Source: JAVDCA01 sp035293985 (GTDB taxonomy: Bacteria > Pseudomonadota > Alphaproteobacteria > Rhizobiales > Xanthobacteraceae). Taken from it: a stretch of DNA of 64,000 nt. The notes beneath the pieces were generated by a model that was not told where the DNA came from, did not search any database, and was given only the letters and a program-made list of their open reading frames with translations. The DNA is taken from assembly GCA_035293985.1 (NCBI GenBank), contig DATGLS010000031.1, forward strand, positions 186,001 to 250,000. The letters are read 5' to 3'. Below are positions 9,779 through 16,838 of this stretch, piece after piece. The first letter of the stretch is position 1, and every line of letters starts with the position of its first letter. A program made the position numbers and the translations under genes.

Positions 9779-10333
9779 TCAATTTTGCGACGGGAAGATG
9801 CCTTGCAGCGCGATGCAGAAATTCAGCGCCAGAAAAGGTTGCTGGTTCTGGTGGGGCTGGCTGCCGCCACTGGGATTGACGGAACCGGCGGCGAAGCTCT
9901 TGCTCGGATTGGTCGGAACGTAGAGCTGCACATCCTGCGCATTGCCGTTGACGATGGCCTGGGATTGCGCGAGCAGTCTCGTGTTGCTCGGTATGTGCCC
10001 GGCGTTGCCCTGGGCCGGCGACGCGTCGATAGCGTTCACGAGATGCGTGTGGGCCGCCATCTCACTGATGTTGAGCGTATGCGCGACCTCGCCGCCCTTC
10101 TCGCCAAGCGCGTGGTTGCCGCCTCCGGAGCTGCCCATATGAAGCGAGATGCGCCCGCGCAGATCGGGCAGGGCGAAGTTGGTGCGCCCGTCGCCCCCGT
10201 ATCTCGTGCCCAGCAGTGAAAACAGTGCCTGATTCTGATTGATGGGCAGGATCTGACCGTTGCACAGCGCCCAGCCCTTGGGGGCAAAATTGAAAGACAT
10301 GATGCGGATTTCGGACAGGAAAGGCTCGGCCAT
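9779..10333 (-). CDS. Tail-collar (MdpB-like) protein, set A member 1
   Basis: A 184-residue phage tail-collar domain protein (PF07484 type). The N-terminus carries FNFAPKGWALCNGQ, SLLGTRYGGDG and LPDLRGRISLHMG. The C-terminus ends with QPFLALNFCIALQGIFP. One Cys in the N-terminal ALCNGQ block and one in the C-terminal NFCIAL block are conserved in all six paralogues here. The domain forms trimeric fibre tips in phages, and chromosomal copies are annotated microcystin-dependent protein (MdpB). No other phage gene is present, so this is not a prophage tail. It is the last gene of a three-gene minus-strand operon, 36 bp after member 2, with an AGGAG ribosome site. Confidence 0.9.
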   Translation of the reverse strand: MAEPFLSEIRIMSFNFAPKGWALCNGQILPINQNQALFSLLGTRYGGDGRTNFALPDLRGRISLHMGSSGGGNHALGEKGGEVAHTLNISEMAAHTHLVNAIDASPAQGNAGHIPSNTRLLAQSQAIVNGNAQDVQLYVPTNPSKSFAAGSVNPSGGSQPHQNQQPFLALNFCIALQGIFPSQN

Positions 10334-10369
10334 GAGTGCGCTCCTGGTGCTTGCTGTTCCGTCACGCCT

Positions 10370-10912
10370 TCACGAGCGCGGCGGGTAAACGCCCTGCAGC
10401 GCGATGCAGTAACTGAGCGTGAGGTAGGGCATCATGTTGTTGTGCGGAAAGCTGTTGCCGGACGGCGCGATCATCTGCGGATTCATCGTCTTCGTCGCTG
10501 CAGTGTCGGGGCCGTAGTAATCGACCGGACCGGATGCGGTCTGCGTGGTGTATTGACCTTCGCAGAGCATGTTGTTGCCGGGATCGTTCGAGCTGCCCTT
10601 TACGGTCGTGGCATTGACCGTATGATTGTGCGACGGAAGCTCGGTGCTGAGCAGCGTCACCGTGTCCGATCCGCCCTGCTCGCCGAGAAAATACTGGCTC
10701 CCCCCATCGAGCTGTCCCTGGGAGATCGCCACCCGACCTTGCAGATTCGGCAACGCAAACGTGGATTTTCCATCGCCGCCATAGAAGGTACCCAGCAGCG
10801 AGAACAGCGCGGCATTCTGCGAGATCGGCAGGAGCTGACCATCGCAGAAGGCCCAACCCTTCGGCGCGAAATTGAATGGAAAGATGCGGATCTCGGCGAC
10901 GTACGGGTCCAT
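10370..10912 (-). CDS. Tail-collar (MdpB-like) protein, set A member 2
   Basis: A 180-residue collar protein. Key blocks are FNFAPKGWAFCDGQLLP, SLLGTFYGGDG and LPNLQGRVAISQG near the N-terminus, and MMPYLTLSYCIALQGVYPP at the end. The middle (VNATTVKGSS, then a YYGPDTAAT block) differs from its neighbours and is probably the exposed, specific part. It is clearly closer to 13747-14289 than to the genes beside it, so the type predates duplication of the set. It is the middle gene of set A, 39 bp after member 3, with GGAG before the ATG at 10912. Confidence 0.9.
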   Translation of the reverse strand: MDPYVAEIRIFPFNFAPKGWAFCDGQLLPISQNAALFSLLGTFYGGDGKSTFALPNLQGRVAISQGQLDGGSQYFLGEQGGSDTVTLLSTELPSHNHTVNATTVKGSSNDPGNNMLCEGQYTTQTASGPVDYYGPDTAATKTMNPQMIAPSGNSFPHNNMMPYLTLSYCIALQGVYPPRS

Positions 10913-10951
10913 TCAAGTGCTCCGTGATGGCAGCCGCGGTTTGCGCGACGA

Positions 10952-11482
10952 TCAGTTCTGCGACGGATAGATCCCGTACAGCGATATGATGAAGGAGACG
11001 CAGAGAAACGGCTGCAAATTACTGTGCGCCTGGTTCCCGCCGGTCATCTGCAGCATCTTGGGGCTCAGTTGCGTGGTCGCCCCGCCCGATGGCTGGTACG
11101 TCTGCACGCCGCCGAAGCTACTGCCCGCCAGTCCGGGAAGCGCATTCGCGGGTGACTTGGTGGTGGTGCCAGCGTCTGCGGTCATCGTGTGCGGATGTGA
11201 AGGAATTTGCTGCAGGGTCAGCGTGACGTTCTCGACGCCGCCGATTTCGCCGATGGTTACCGGCGGAAGGCCCGGCCCCGTGCCGATGTGCATCGGCGCG
11301 CGGCCCTGCAGGTTGGGCAGCTGGAACGTGTTCTGCCCATCGCCGCCGTAGGTCGTGCCGATCAGGGTGAAGAGCGTCTGATACTCAGAGATCGGGAGAG
11401 GCTGACCCGCGCAGAACATCCATCCGGCCGGTGCAAAATTGCCCGCGAACATGCGAATCTCGCCGACGTAAGGCGCTGCCAT
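10952..11482 (-). CDS. Tail-collar (MdpB-like) protein, set A member 3 (first in operon)
   Basis: A 176-residue collar protein starting MAAPYVGEIRMFAGNF, with APAGWMFCAGQPLPIS, TLIGTTYGGDG and LPNLQGRAPMHIG. It ends QPFLCVSFIISLYGIYPSQN, so the C-terminal Cys sits slightly earlier than in members 1 and 2. It is nearest to 14315-14848. An AAGGA ribosome site precedes the ATG at 11482. About 277 bp separate it from the divergent FkbM gene, enough for two promoters. Confidence 0.9.
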   Translation of the reverse strand: MAAPYVGEIRMFAGNFAPAGWMFCAGQPLPISEYQTLFTLIGTTYGGDGQNTFQLPNLQGRAPMHIGTGPGLPPVTIGEIGGVENVTLTLQQIPSHPHTMTADAGTTTKSPANALPGLAGSSFGGVQTYQPSGGATTQLSPKMLQMTGGNQAHSNLQPFLCVSFIISLYGIYPSQN

Positions 11483-11759
11483 GGATCGTCCTTCCCGTGC
11501 TTGATTTGCACCAATCCGCGAGACATCCGAATATGCAATTGGCCCCGTGCAACTGGACGATGCCTTTCGATACTACACTAACCGCCCTCGGAAACAATCC
11601 CACAAGTTGCCGAATTGACGTCCGAAAGGATGGATTGCGCGTCGGCAACGGATACATGCGAACGTACTGGCCGAGCGTGCGGCGCAGCCCGCTCCCTTAC
11701 ATTTGACGCGCGTGAGCCGGCGCGGTTCGGATATCCCACGGTTCGGATATACTGATGCG

Positions 11760-12557
11760 ATGCGCAATCCCCGCCGCAAGATCGCTTTCGTGCTCGCCGC
11801 CTCCGAGCACGGCACCATGATCGTGAATCGCCTCGACTATCGCATGGTCGACGACGAGCGCGGCATCGGCGTCGGGTTCCAGATCCTCGAGGGCGCCGCA
11901 TTCGATGCGCAGGAAGTCGACATGGCGCTGTCGCTGCTCGGCTTGCGCCGGCAGTATTTCGGCGACGGCGTCACGGCGCTCGATTGCGGCGCCAATATCG
12001 GCGTGCACACCATCGAATGGGCCAGGCGCATGAGCGGCTGGGGCCGGGTGATCGCGATCGAGGCTCAGGAACGCGTGTTCTATGCGCTTGCCGGCAATAT
12101 CGCGATCAACAACTGCCACAACGCGTGGGCGATCCACGGCGCGGTGACGATGCAGAGCGGAACGATGAAGATCCCGGCGCCCGATTATCTCAGGCCCGGC
12201 AGCTTCGGCAGCCTCGAGCTGCGCCGACGCGCAGACACGGAGTTCATCGGCCAGCCGATCGACTACGCGGACGACAAGGCGGCGACGATCCGGACCGTGG
12301 CGATCGACGCGCTCGCGCTGCCGCGCATCGACCTGATCAAGCTCGACGTCGAGGGGATGGAGCTCGAGGCGATCGCGGGCGCCCGCGCGTCGATCGAGCG
12401 GACACGCCCGATCCTGATCGTCGAGGCGATCAAGAGCGACAGGGCGGCGCTGCGCGCGACGATCGAGCCGCTCGGCTACCGGCTGTTCGCGGCGGGGCTG
12501 AACCTGCTGGCGATTCATGAATCCGACAATACGGCGACCCACGTCAAGGCGTCGTGA
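11760..12557 (+). CDS. FkbM family SAM-dependent methyltransferase
   Basis: A 265-residue class I methyltransferase. SAM motif I is ALDCGANIGVHTIEWA and the family-typical LIKLDVEGMELEAIAGA block follows. FkbM proteins O-methylate small molecules or sugars and are common in surface polysaccharide and glycoprotein loci. I chose the ATG at 11760 (MRNPRRKIAF); an in-frame start at 11703 adds 19 residues with no sign of conservation. It lies between the two collar sets, on the opposite strand, with the GNAT gene 61 bp downstream. The substrate is unknown; a sugar on a nearby surface protein is an inference from context. Confidence 0.82.
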   Translation: MRNPRRKIAFVLAASEHGTMIVNRLDYRMVDDERGIGVGFQILEGAAFDAQEVDMALSLLGLRRQYFGDGVTALDCGANIGVHTIEWARRMSGWGRVIAIEAQERVFYALAGNIAINNCHNAWAIHGAVTMQSGTMKIPAPDYLRPGSFGSLELRRRADTEFIGQPIDYADDKAATIRTVAIDALALPRIDLIKLDVEGMELEAIAGARASIERTRPILIVEAIKSDRAALRATIEPLGYRLFAAGLNLLAIHESDNTATHVKAS

Positions 12558-12618
12558 CGGAGGACGGCGCGCACGGCCGCGTGCGCAAACCCGATGCAAC
12601 TCGCATGATGCAATCCCG

Positions 12619-13137
12619 ATGAACGAGACGACCGCGGTGTCGTCGCCCGCCGGCGACCTGATCCTGCGGCCCGAGCGCGACGACGACGAGGCGTTCCGGC
12701 TCGAGCTGTTCTGCGCCTCACGTCAGCCGGAGTTCGCCCGACTGCTCGCGCCCGATATGCTTGCGACCATCATGCGCCAGCAGTTCCACGCCCAGGCGGT
12801 CAGCTATCGCGGACGCTTCCCGCGCGCCCGCGGCGACATTGTCGAGCTCGCCGGCAAGCCGATCGGCCGCATCATGGTCGACCGCGGCGACAAGGTGCTG
12901 CACATCGTCGACCAGGCGATCACGCCGGCGCTGCGCAATCGCGGGATCGGCACCGCGATCATGCGGGCGCTCATGGCGGAGGCGCAGCAAACGCGCCGCG
13001 CGGTGAGGCTCGGAGTCGCGGCCGCAAACGAGCAGGCGCTGCGCCTCTATCGGCGGCTGGGCTTCGGGCCGATCGAGACGACGGAGCATTATTTGTGGCT
13101 CGAGTGGCGGCCGGACGCCGCGGCGGACGCATGTTGA
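12619..13137 (+). CDS. GNAT family N-acetyltransferase
   Basis: A 172-residue acetyltransferase. The acetyl-CoA loop is ALRNRGIGTAIMRALM (the Q/RxxGxG/A motif), followed by VRLGVAAANEQALRLYRRLGF, typical of GNAT motif B. It begins at the ATG at 12619, where similarity to the fold starts; a longer upstream frame is arginine-rich and unconvincing. It follows the FkbM gene on the same strand and ends 21 bp before the converging second collar set. The acceptor is unknown; RimI-type protein acetylation or an amino-sugar are both possible. Confidence 0.82.
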   Translation: MNETTAVSSPAGDLILRPERDDDEAFRLELFCASRQPEFARLLAPDMLATIMRQQFHAQAVSYRGRFPRARGDIVELAGKPIGRIMVDRGDKVLHIVDQAITPALRNRGIGTAIMRALMAEAQQTRRAVRLGVAAANEQALRLYRRLGFGPIETTEHYLWLEWRPDAAADAC

Positions 13138-13158
13138 AACGACTTTGTCCGCCCCCGC

Positions 13159-13710
13159 TCAGGTTTGCGACGGGAAGATGCCCTGCAGCGCGATGCACAG
13201 GTTGAGCACGAGATAAGGCTGCTGGTTCTGGTGCGGTTGGCTGCCGCCAGTGCTGCTGATTGTCGTGGCGTCGAAGGCTTGGCCTTGGTCAGTGCCGTAG
13301 AGGTTGACATCGGTCGTATTGCCGGAAACGACCGCATTCGCCTGGGCGAGATATTTCGTGGTGGTGGGGGTGTGCCCGGCATTGCTCGCGGGCGCGCCGG
13401 CCTGGATGGCATTAACGAGGTGGTTGTGCGCCGGCAACTCGCTGATGAGCACCGTGTGCGCGTTTTCGCCGCCGCGCTCGCCAAGGGTGTGGGTCGCCCC
13501 CCCTGAGCTGCCCATATGTATGGGAATGCGCGTCTGCAAATCCGGCAAGCCGAAGGTGCGTTGGCCGTCGCCGCCATAGGTCGTGCCCAGCAGCGAGAAC
13601 AGCGCCTGGTTCTGATTGATCGGCAGGAGTTGGCCGTTGCATAGAGCCCAGCCTTGGGGCGGGAAACCGAACGAAAAGATGCGGATTTCGGACAGGAAAG
13701 GCTCGGCCAT
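13159..13710 (-). CDS. Tail-collar (MdpB-like) protein, set B member 1
   Basis: A 183-residue collar protein starting MAEPFLSEIRIFSFGF, with PPQGWALCNGQLLPINQ, LLGTTYGGDG and LPDLQTRIPIHMG. The tail is QPYLVLNLCIALQGIFPSQ. It is the counterpart of 9779-10333: both start MAEPFLSEIRI and both contain a middle block of type AGHxPxxTxxLAQ. It is the last gene of the second operon, 36 bp after member 2. Confidence 0.9.
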   Translation of the reverse strand: MAEPFLSEIRIFSFGFPPQGWALCNGQLLPINQNQALFSLLGTTYGGDGQRTFGLPDLQTRIPIHMGSSGGATHTLGERGGENAHTVLISELPAHNHLVNAIQAGAPASNAGHTPTTTKYLAQANAVVSGNTTDVNLYGTDQGQAFDATTISSTGGSQPHQNQQPYLVLNLCIALQGIFPSQT

Positions 13711-13746
13711 CGGTTCGTCCCTCGTGCTTGGGTAGCGGCCCGGTCG

Positions 13747-14289
13747 TCAGCTGCGCGGCGGAAAGACGCCCTGCAGCGCGATGCAAAAATTCAGCGTCAG
13801 GTAGGGCATCATGTTGTTGTGCGGGAGATTTCCGCCGGTGGGCGATGTGGCAAAGACGTTCATTTGCACCTGGGGGGTCGTTGCGCCGGTGTAGTAGTTC
13901 ACCGGGCCCGAGCTTGTCTGGTTGGCAAACTGGCCTTCGCCCAGCAGGTTGCCGTTAGGCTGGTCGGTGCTGCCCTTCGTCGTCGTGGCGTTGACCGTAT
14001 GAGTATGCGCAGGGATCTCGGACTGCAGCAACGTCACCGCGTCCGACCCGCCGAACTCGCCAAGGGCGTGCAGGCTCAACCCGGGACCCTGCCCAGGGTG
14101 CATCGGCGCCGCGCCTTGCAGGTTCGGCAGGGCGAAGGTCGATTTCCCGTCGCCGCCATAGGTGGTGCCGAGCAGCGAGAACAACGCGGTATTCTGCGAG
14201 AGCGGCAGGATCTGGCCGTCACAGAAGGCCCAGCCCTTCGGTGGAAAATTGAACGGGAAGATGCGGATCTCGGCGACGAACGGGTCCAT
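13747..14289 (-). CDS. Tail-collar (MdpB-like) protein, set B member 2
   Basis: A 180-residue collar protein starting MDPFVAEIRIFPFNF, with PPKGWAFCDGQILPLSQN, LLGTTYGGDG and LPNLQGAAPMHPG, ending MMPYLTLNFCIALQGVFPP. It is the counterpart of 10370-10912: the two share VNATTxKGS and a YY-G-T block in the middle. It lies 25 bp after member 3 and is co-directional with it. The ribosome site GGAG lies shortly before the ATG. Confidence 0.9.
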   Translation of the reverse strand: MDPFVAEIRIFPFNFPPKGWAFCDGQILPLSQNTALFSLLGTTYGGDGKSTFALPNLQGAAPMHPGQGPGLSLHALGEFGGSDAVTLLQSEIPAHTHTVNATTTKGSTDQPNGNLLGEGQFANQTSSGPVNYYTGATTPQVQMNVFATSPTGGNLPHNNMMPYLTLNFCIALQGVFPPRS

Positions 14290-14314
14290 TCGGGTGTGCT
14301 CCGTGATACGGGGA

Positions 14315-14848
14315 TCAGTTCTGCGACGGGAAGATGCCGAACATCGAAATGATGAACGACACGCAGAGATACGGCTGAAAATTGTCGTGCGGCTGACTTC
14401 CGCCGGTCGTCTGCAAGATATTGGCGTTCAATGTCACGGGGGTCCCGGTCCCGCCCGTAGCCGCGTAAGGCTCGAGGCCGCTGACCGTGCTGCTCGGAAC
14501 CGCCAGATAAGCATTCTGTGGCGACAGCGCGGTGCCCGTATTGGCCGCCGTCATCAGATGGTTGTGCCCTGGAATCTGTTGAGTTGTCAGCGTGACGGTC
14601 TCGACACCGGCGAGCTCGCCGAGGCTCGCGGTGGTGCCCCCGAAGCTACCCATGTGCATCGGCACCCGGCCTCGCAGGTCGGGCAGCGCGAACGTCTCCT
14701 GTCCGTCGCCCCCATAGGTGGTGCCGATCAGTTGGAAGAGGGTCTCCCACTCCGAGATGGGCAGCAGCTGTCCTTCGCAGACCATCCATCCGGCAGGCGC
14801 AAAGTTGCCTGCGAACATGCGAATCTCGCCCACATATGGCTGCGCCAT
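14315..14848 (-). CDS. Tail-collar (MdpB-like) protein, set B member 3
   Basis: A 177-residue collar protein starting MAQPYVGEIRMFAGNF, with APAGWMVCEGQLLPIS, LIGTTYGGDG and LPDLRGRVPMHMG, ending QPYLCVSFIISMFGIFPSQN. It is the counterpart of 10952-11482. It is 24 bp downstream of the small secreted protein gene and is most likely cotranscribed with it and with the Tat-exported protein gene upstream. Confidence 0.9.
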   Translation of the reverse strand: MAQPYVGEIRMFAGNFAPAGWMVCEGQLLPISEWETLFQLIGTTYGGDGQETFALPDLRGRVPMHMGSFGGTTASLGELAGVETVTLTTQQIPGHNHLMTAANTGTALSPQNAYLAVPSSTVSGLEPYAATGGTGTPVTLNANILQTTGGSQPHDNFQPYLCVSFIISMFGIFPSQN

Positions 14849-14872
14849 GAATCGTCCCTCTGGTGAAGCGAG

Positions 14873-15190
14873 TTAGTGATTGTATGTTGCGTTGATGACG
14901 ATCTGCCCGCACGTCGGGAGCGGCGGCGCATTCGCACTGACGCAATAGCGATCCTTGCCGATGTCCACGCCCGGAATGCCGACCTTCATGCCGGACTTGA
15001 GCTGGACGATGCGCGTGGTGCGCGGCCCGAGAAACAGCTTGAAGAAGCATGTCACGCCTGGTCCGGCGTCGCATCCAAACGGTGCCGGTGCCGTCTTGGT
15101 TCCAGTGTTGGGTGCCGCGGCGGCAGCCGACGCACCGCCGGCCGCGAGCAGGACTGCTGCAGCAATCGCAGTGATGTAACCGCGCTTCAT
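14873..15190 (-). CDS. Small secreted protein of unknown function
   Basis: A 105-residue protein starting MKRGYITAIAAAVLLAAGG, a clear Sec signal peptide with a probable cleavage after ASAAAA. The mature part is about 80 residues, contains four or five cysteines (CDAGPGVTCFF, RYCVSAN, PTCGQIV) and probably folds as a disulfide-linked beta domain. A strong AAGGAG ribosome site lies seven bases before the ATG at 15190. I do not recognise a family. It sits between a Tat-exported protein (17 bp upstream) and collar set B (24 bp downstream), so it likely works outside the cytoplasm with them. Confidence 0.75.
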   Translation of the reverse strand: MKRGYITAIAAAVLLAAGGASAAAAAPNTGTKTAPAPFGCDAGPGVTCFFKLFLGPRTTRIVQLKSGMKVGIPGVDIGKDRYCVSANAPPLPTCGQIVINATYNH

Positions 15191-15207
15191 CGGGATGCTC
15201 CTTCGCC

Positions 15208-15873
15208 TCAACACGCGCCGACCGCCGCCTGCCCAAGCGCCGCGACGACGAGGTTTCGCCATGCCTTGCCGCCGCACGCATCGGTCCCGGGAATCCAGGT
15301 GCTGCCGCCGAACCACGGGCCGTTGAGATTGTGGCTGGTCCAGTCGATGCCGACGCCCTCGCCGTCGGCGAGCTTGTCGACGTTCGAGCACCAGTCCCGC
15401 GGCACGTCGGATGCATTATACGGCACGTCGACCAGGAAGCCGATGAACGACGTCCACGGCGCCTGCAGCACGAAACGGAGGAAATATTCATCGAGCGGCA
15501 GGGTCGCGTCGGGAATCGGCGCTGCATTGACGTACTGCATCGCGTTGAGCGGCTTGACGGCCGGCAGCGCCATGCCCTGCCCTTTGGGCTTGAGCCAGGG
15601 GAACAGAAAGAGGCTGCCGGCCGGATACGTGCCCAGGCTGCCGCGCACGAAGCTCATGCTGACGACACCGGCGAGGCCGACGGCATCGGAGTAGCGCCGG
15701 AAGGTGCGGAAATTGTGTTTCGATGCGCAATCGACGCTGAGCCACGTCGGCAGGAAGCCGGGCAGCGGCCCGGTGACGCATGCCGTCGCCGCGTGCAACG
15801 CCGACGGCATTGCGGTCGCGCAGAGCCCCGCGACCGAGGCCCCCACGAAGGTACGCCGACTGAAATCAGCCAT
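15208..15873 (-). CDS. Tat-exported protein of unknown function
   Basis: A 221-residue protein with a twin-arginine signal: MADFSRRTFVGASVAG, then a hydrophobic stretch and ALHA. The mature part contains FLFPWLKPKGQG, FRFVL-like and GIDWTSHNLNG blocks and several cysteines. I recognise no catalytic motif. The ATG at 15873 puts the SRRTF motif at the right distance; an upstream ATG at 15909 adds 12 residues. Tat export means it folds or binds a cofactor in the cytoplasm. It is the first gene of the five-gene operon that ends with collar set B, and set A has no equivalent. Confidence 0.7.
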   Translation of the reverse strand: MADFSRRTFVGASVAGLCATAMPSALHAATACVTGPLPGFLPTWLSVDCASKHNFRTFRRYSDAVGLAGVVSMSFVRGSLGTYPAGSLFLFPWLKPKGQGMALPAVKPLNAMQYVNAAPIPDATLPLDEYFLRFVLQAPWTSFIGFLVDVPYNASDVPRDWCSNVDKLADGEGVGIDWTSHNLNGPWFGGSTWIPGTDACGGKAWRNLVVAALGQAAVGAC

Positions 15874-16035
15874 CGTCTGACACCCGTGCCCGAGGAAAAA
15901 CCGGTACAAAGGTTATTAGTGCACGAACGTGACGCCGTGGTCAAAGCCGGCCGCATCGATTCCGCGCTTGGTTACGCCACATTCAGGTTGTGAACGACCG
16001 AAAATGCGCTCGAGAGCCGACCGACGCGACAGACC

Positions 16036-16671
16036 CTACGCAGGCTGATGCACGGCTTCCTCGAACAAGCTCTCCAGCCACGGATCGACCTCCGCATCGA
16101 TCACCATGTGGATGCGCTCGGCCGTGCCGCGATTGGCCACGCTGTGCGGATCGGACAGCCGCAGATACCAGACGCTACCGGCGTCGAGCACGATGCGGGC
16201 GCCGTTGAGGCGAAAATCGACTTGATCATTGGTCACGACCGGGATGTGCATCCGCACGGTCCCGTCCTCGAAGCTCAGATCGAGGTCGGTGTGCTCTTTG
16301 ATGAGGGAGCCGGCGCCGAGCCGCATGAGCCGCGCGGCGCGCAGCGTGCAGTGGAACCGGTCGAGCACGTGGCGGAAGTAGTCGCATCCATCGAGAAAGC
16401 GGGTGTCGACGTAGGATCGCGCGGTCGGATCGGAATTGATCATACGGATCGGATGCGTCTCGCCCGCCGGGGCGCGCAGTGGAATGACGCTCCAATCGCC
16501 GTCGTAGTTCTGCCTGACGTAGTGCCGGGTCCAGGCGTCGGCGCGGTGACGCTCGAGGTCGCGCGCCAGAAGGTGGGGATCGAAGCTGAGCGGCAGCCGC
16601 AGGCGATCGGGAAACCGCGGCGGCGGCGCAAGCGGGCCGCGCAGGACAACGCCAGCGTTACTCTGCGTCAT
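16036..16671 (-). CDS. Aspartyl/asparaginyl beta-hydroxylase family dioxygenase
   Basis: A 211-residue Fe(II)/2-oxoglutarate oxygenase of the Asp/Asn hydroxylase type. The HxD iron site is in KEHTDLDLSFEDG, the second His is in SDPHSVANRG, and VRMHIPVVTN lies between them as in the family. Such enzymes hydroxylate Asp or Asn in proteins or small molecules. Three in-frame ATGs exist (16713, 16680, 16671); I used the last, just before the conserved part. It is divergent from the giant TPR-glycosyltransferase, 167 bp away. Asp/Asn-rich repeats of the giant surface protein are a possible substrate, but that is conjecture. Confidence 0.82.
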   Translation of the reverse strand: MTQSNAGVVLRGPLAPPPRFPDRLRLPLSFDPHLLARDLERHRADAWTRHYVRQNYDGDWSVIPLRAPAGETHPIRMINSDPTARSYVDTRFLDGCDYFRHVLDRFHCTLRAARLMRLGAGSLIKEHTDLDLSFEDGTVRMHIPVVTNDQVDFRLNGARIVLDAGSVWYLRLSDPHSVANRGTAERIHMVIDAEVDPWLESLFEEAVHQPA

Positions 16672-16838
16672 GCGACCCATCTCCGCCAAACCGAATGTCG
16701 CGCTGGACGTCATTCATCGCATGGAGGGATCCAATGGTCAAAGTGGCTCGAGAGGCGTTCGGAGACACGGGCGAGTGCTGACGCGCCGTTCCGGTTCCGC
16801 GTTCATTGAGCGCACCATACGTACTATAAGGTGTGCCG

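Noticed and set aside
9779..14848. Prophage or phage-tail remnant
   Set aside because: Only collar-domain proteins are present. There is no capsid, baseplate, sheath, lysis or integrase gene, and the collar genes are in compact chromosomal operons with exported proteins.
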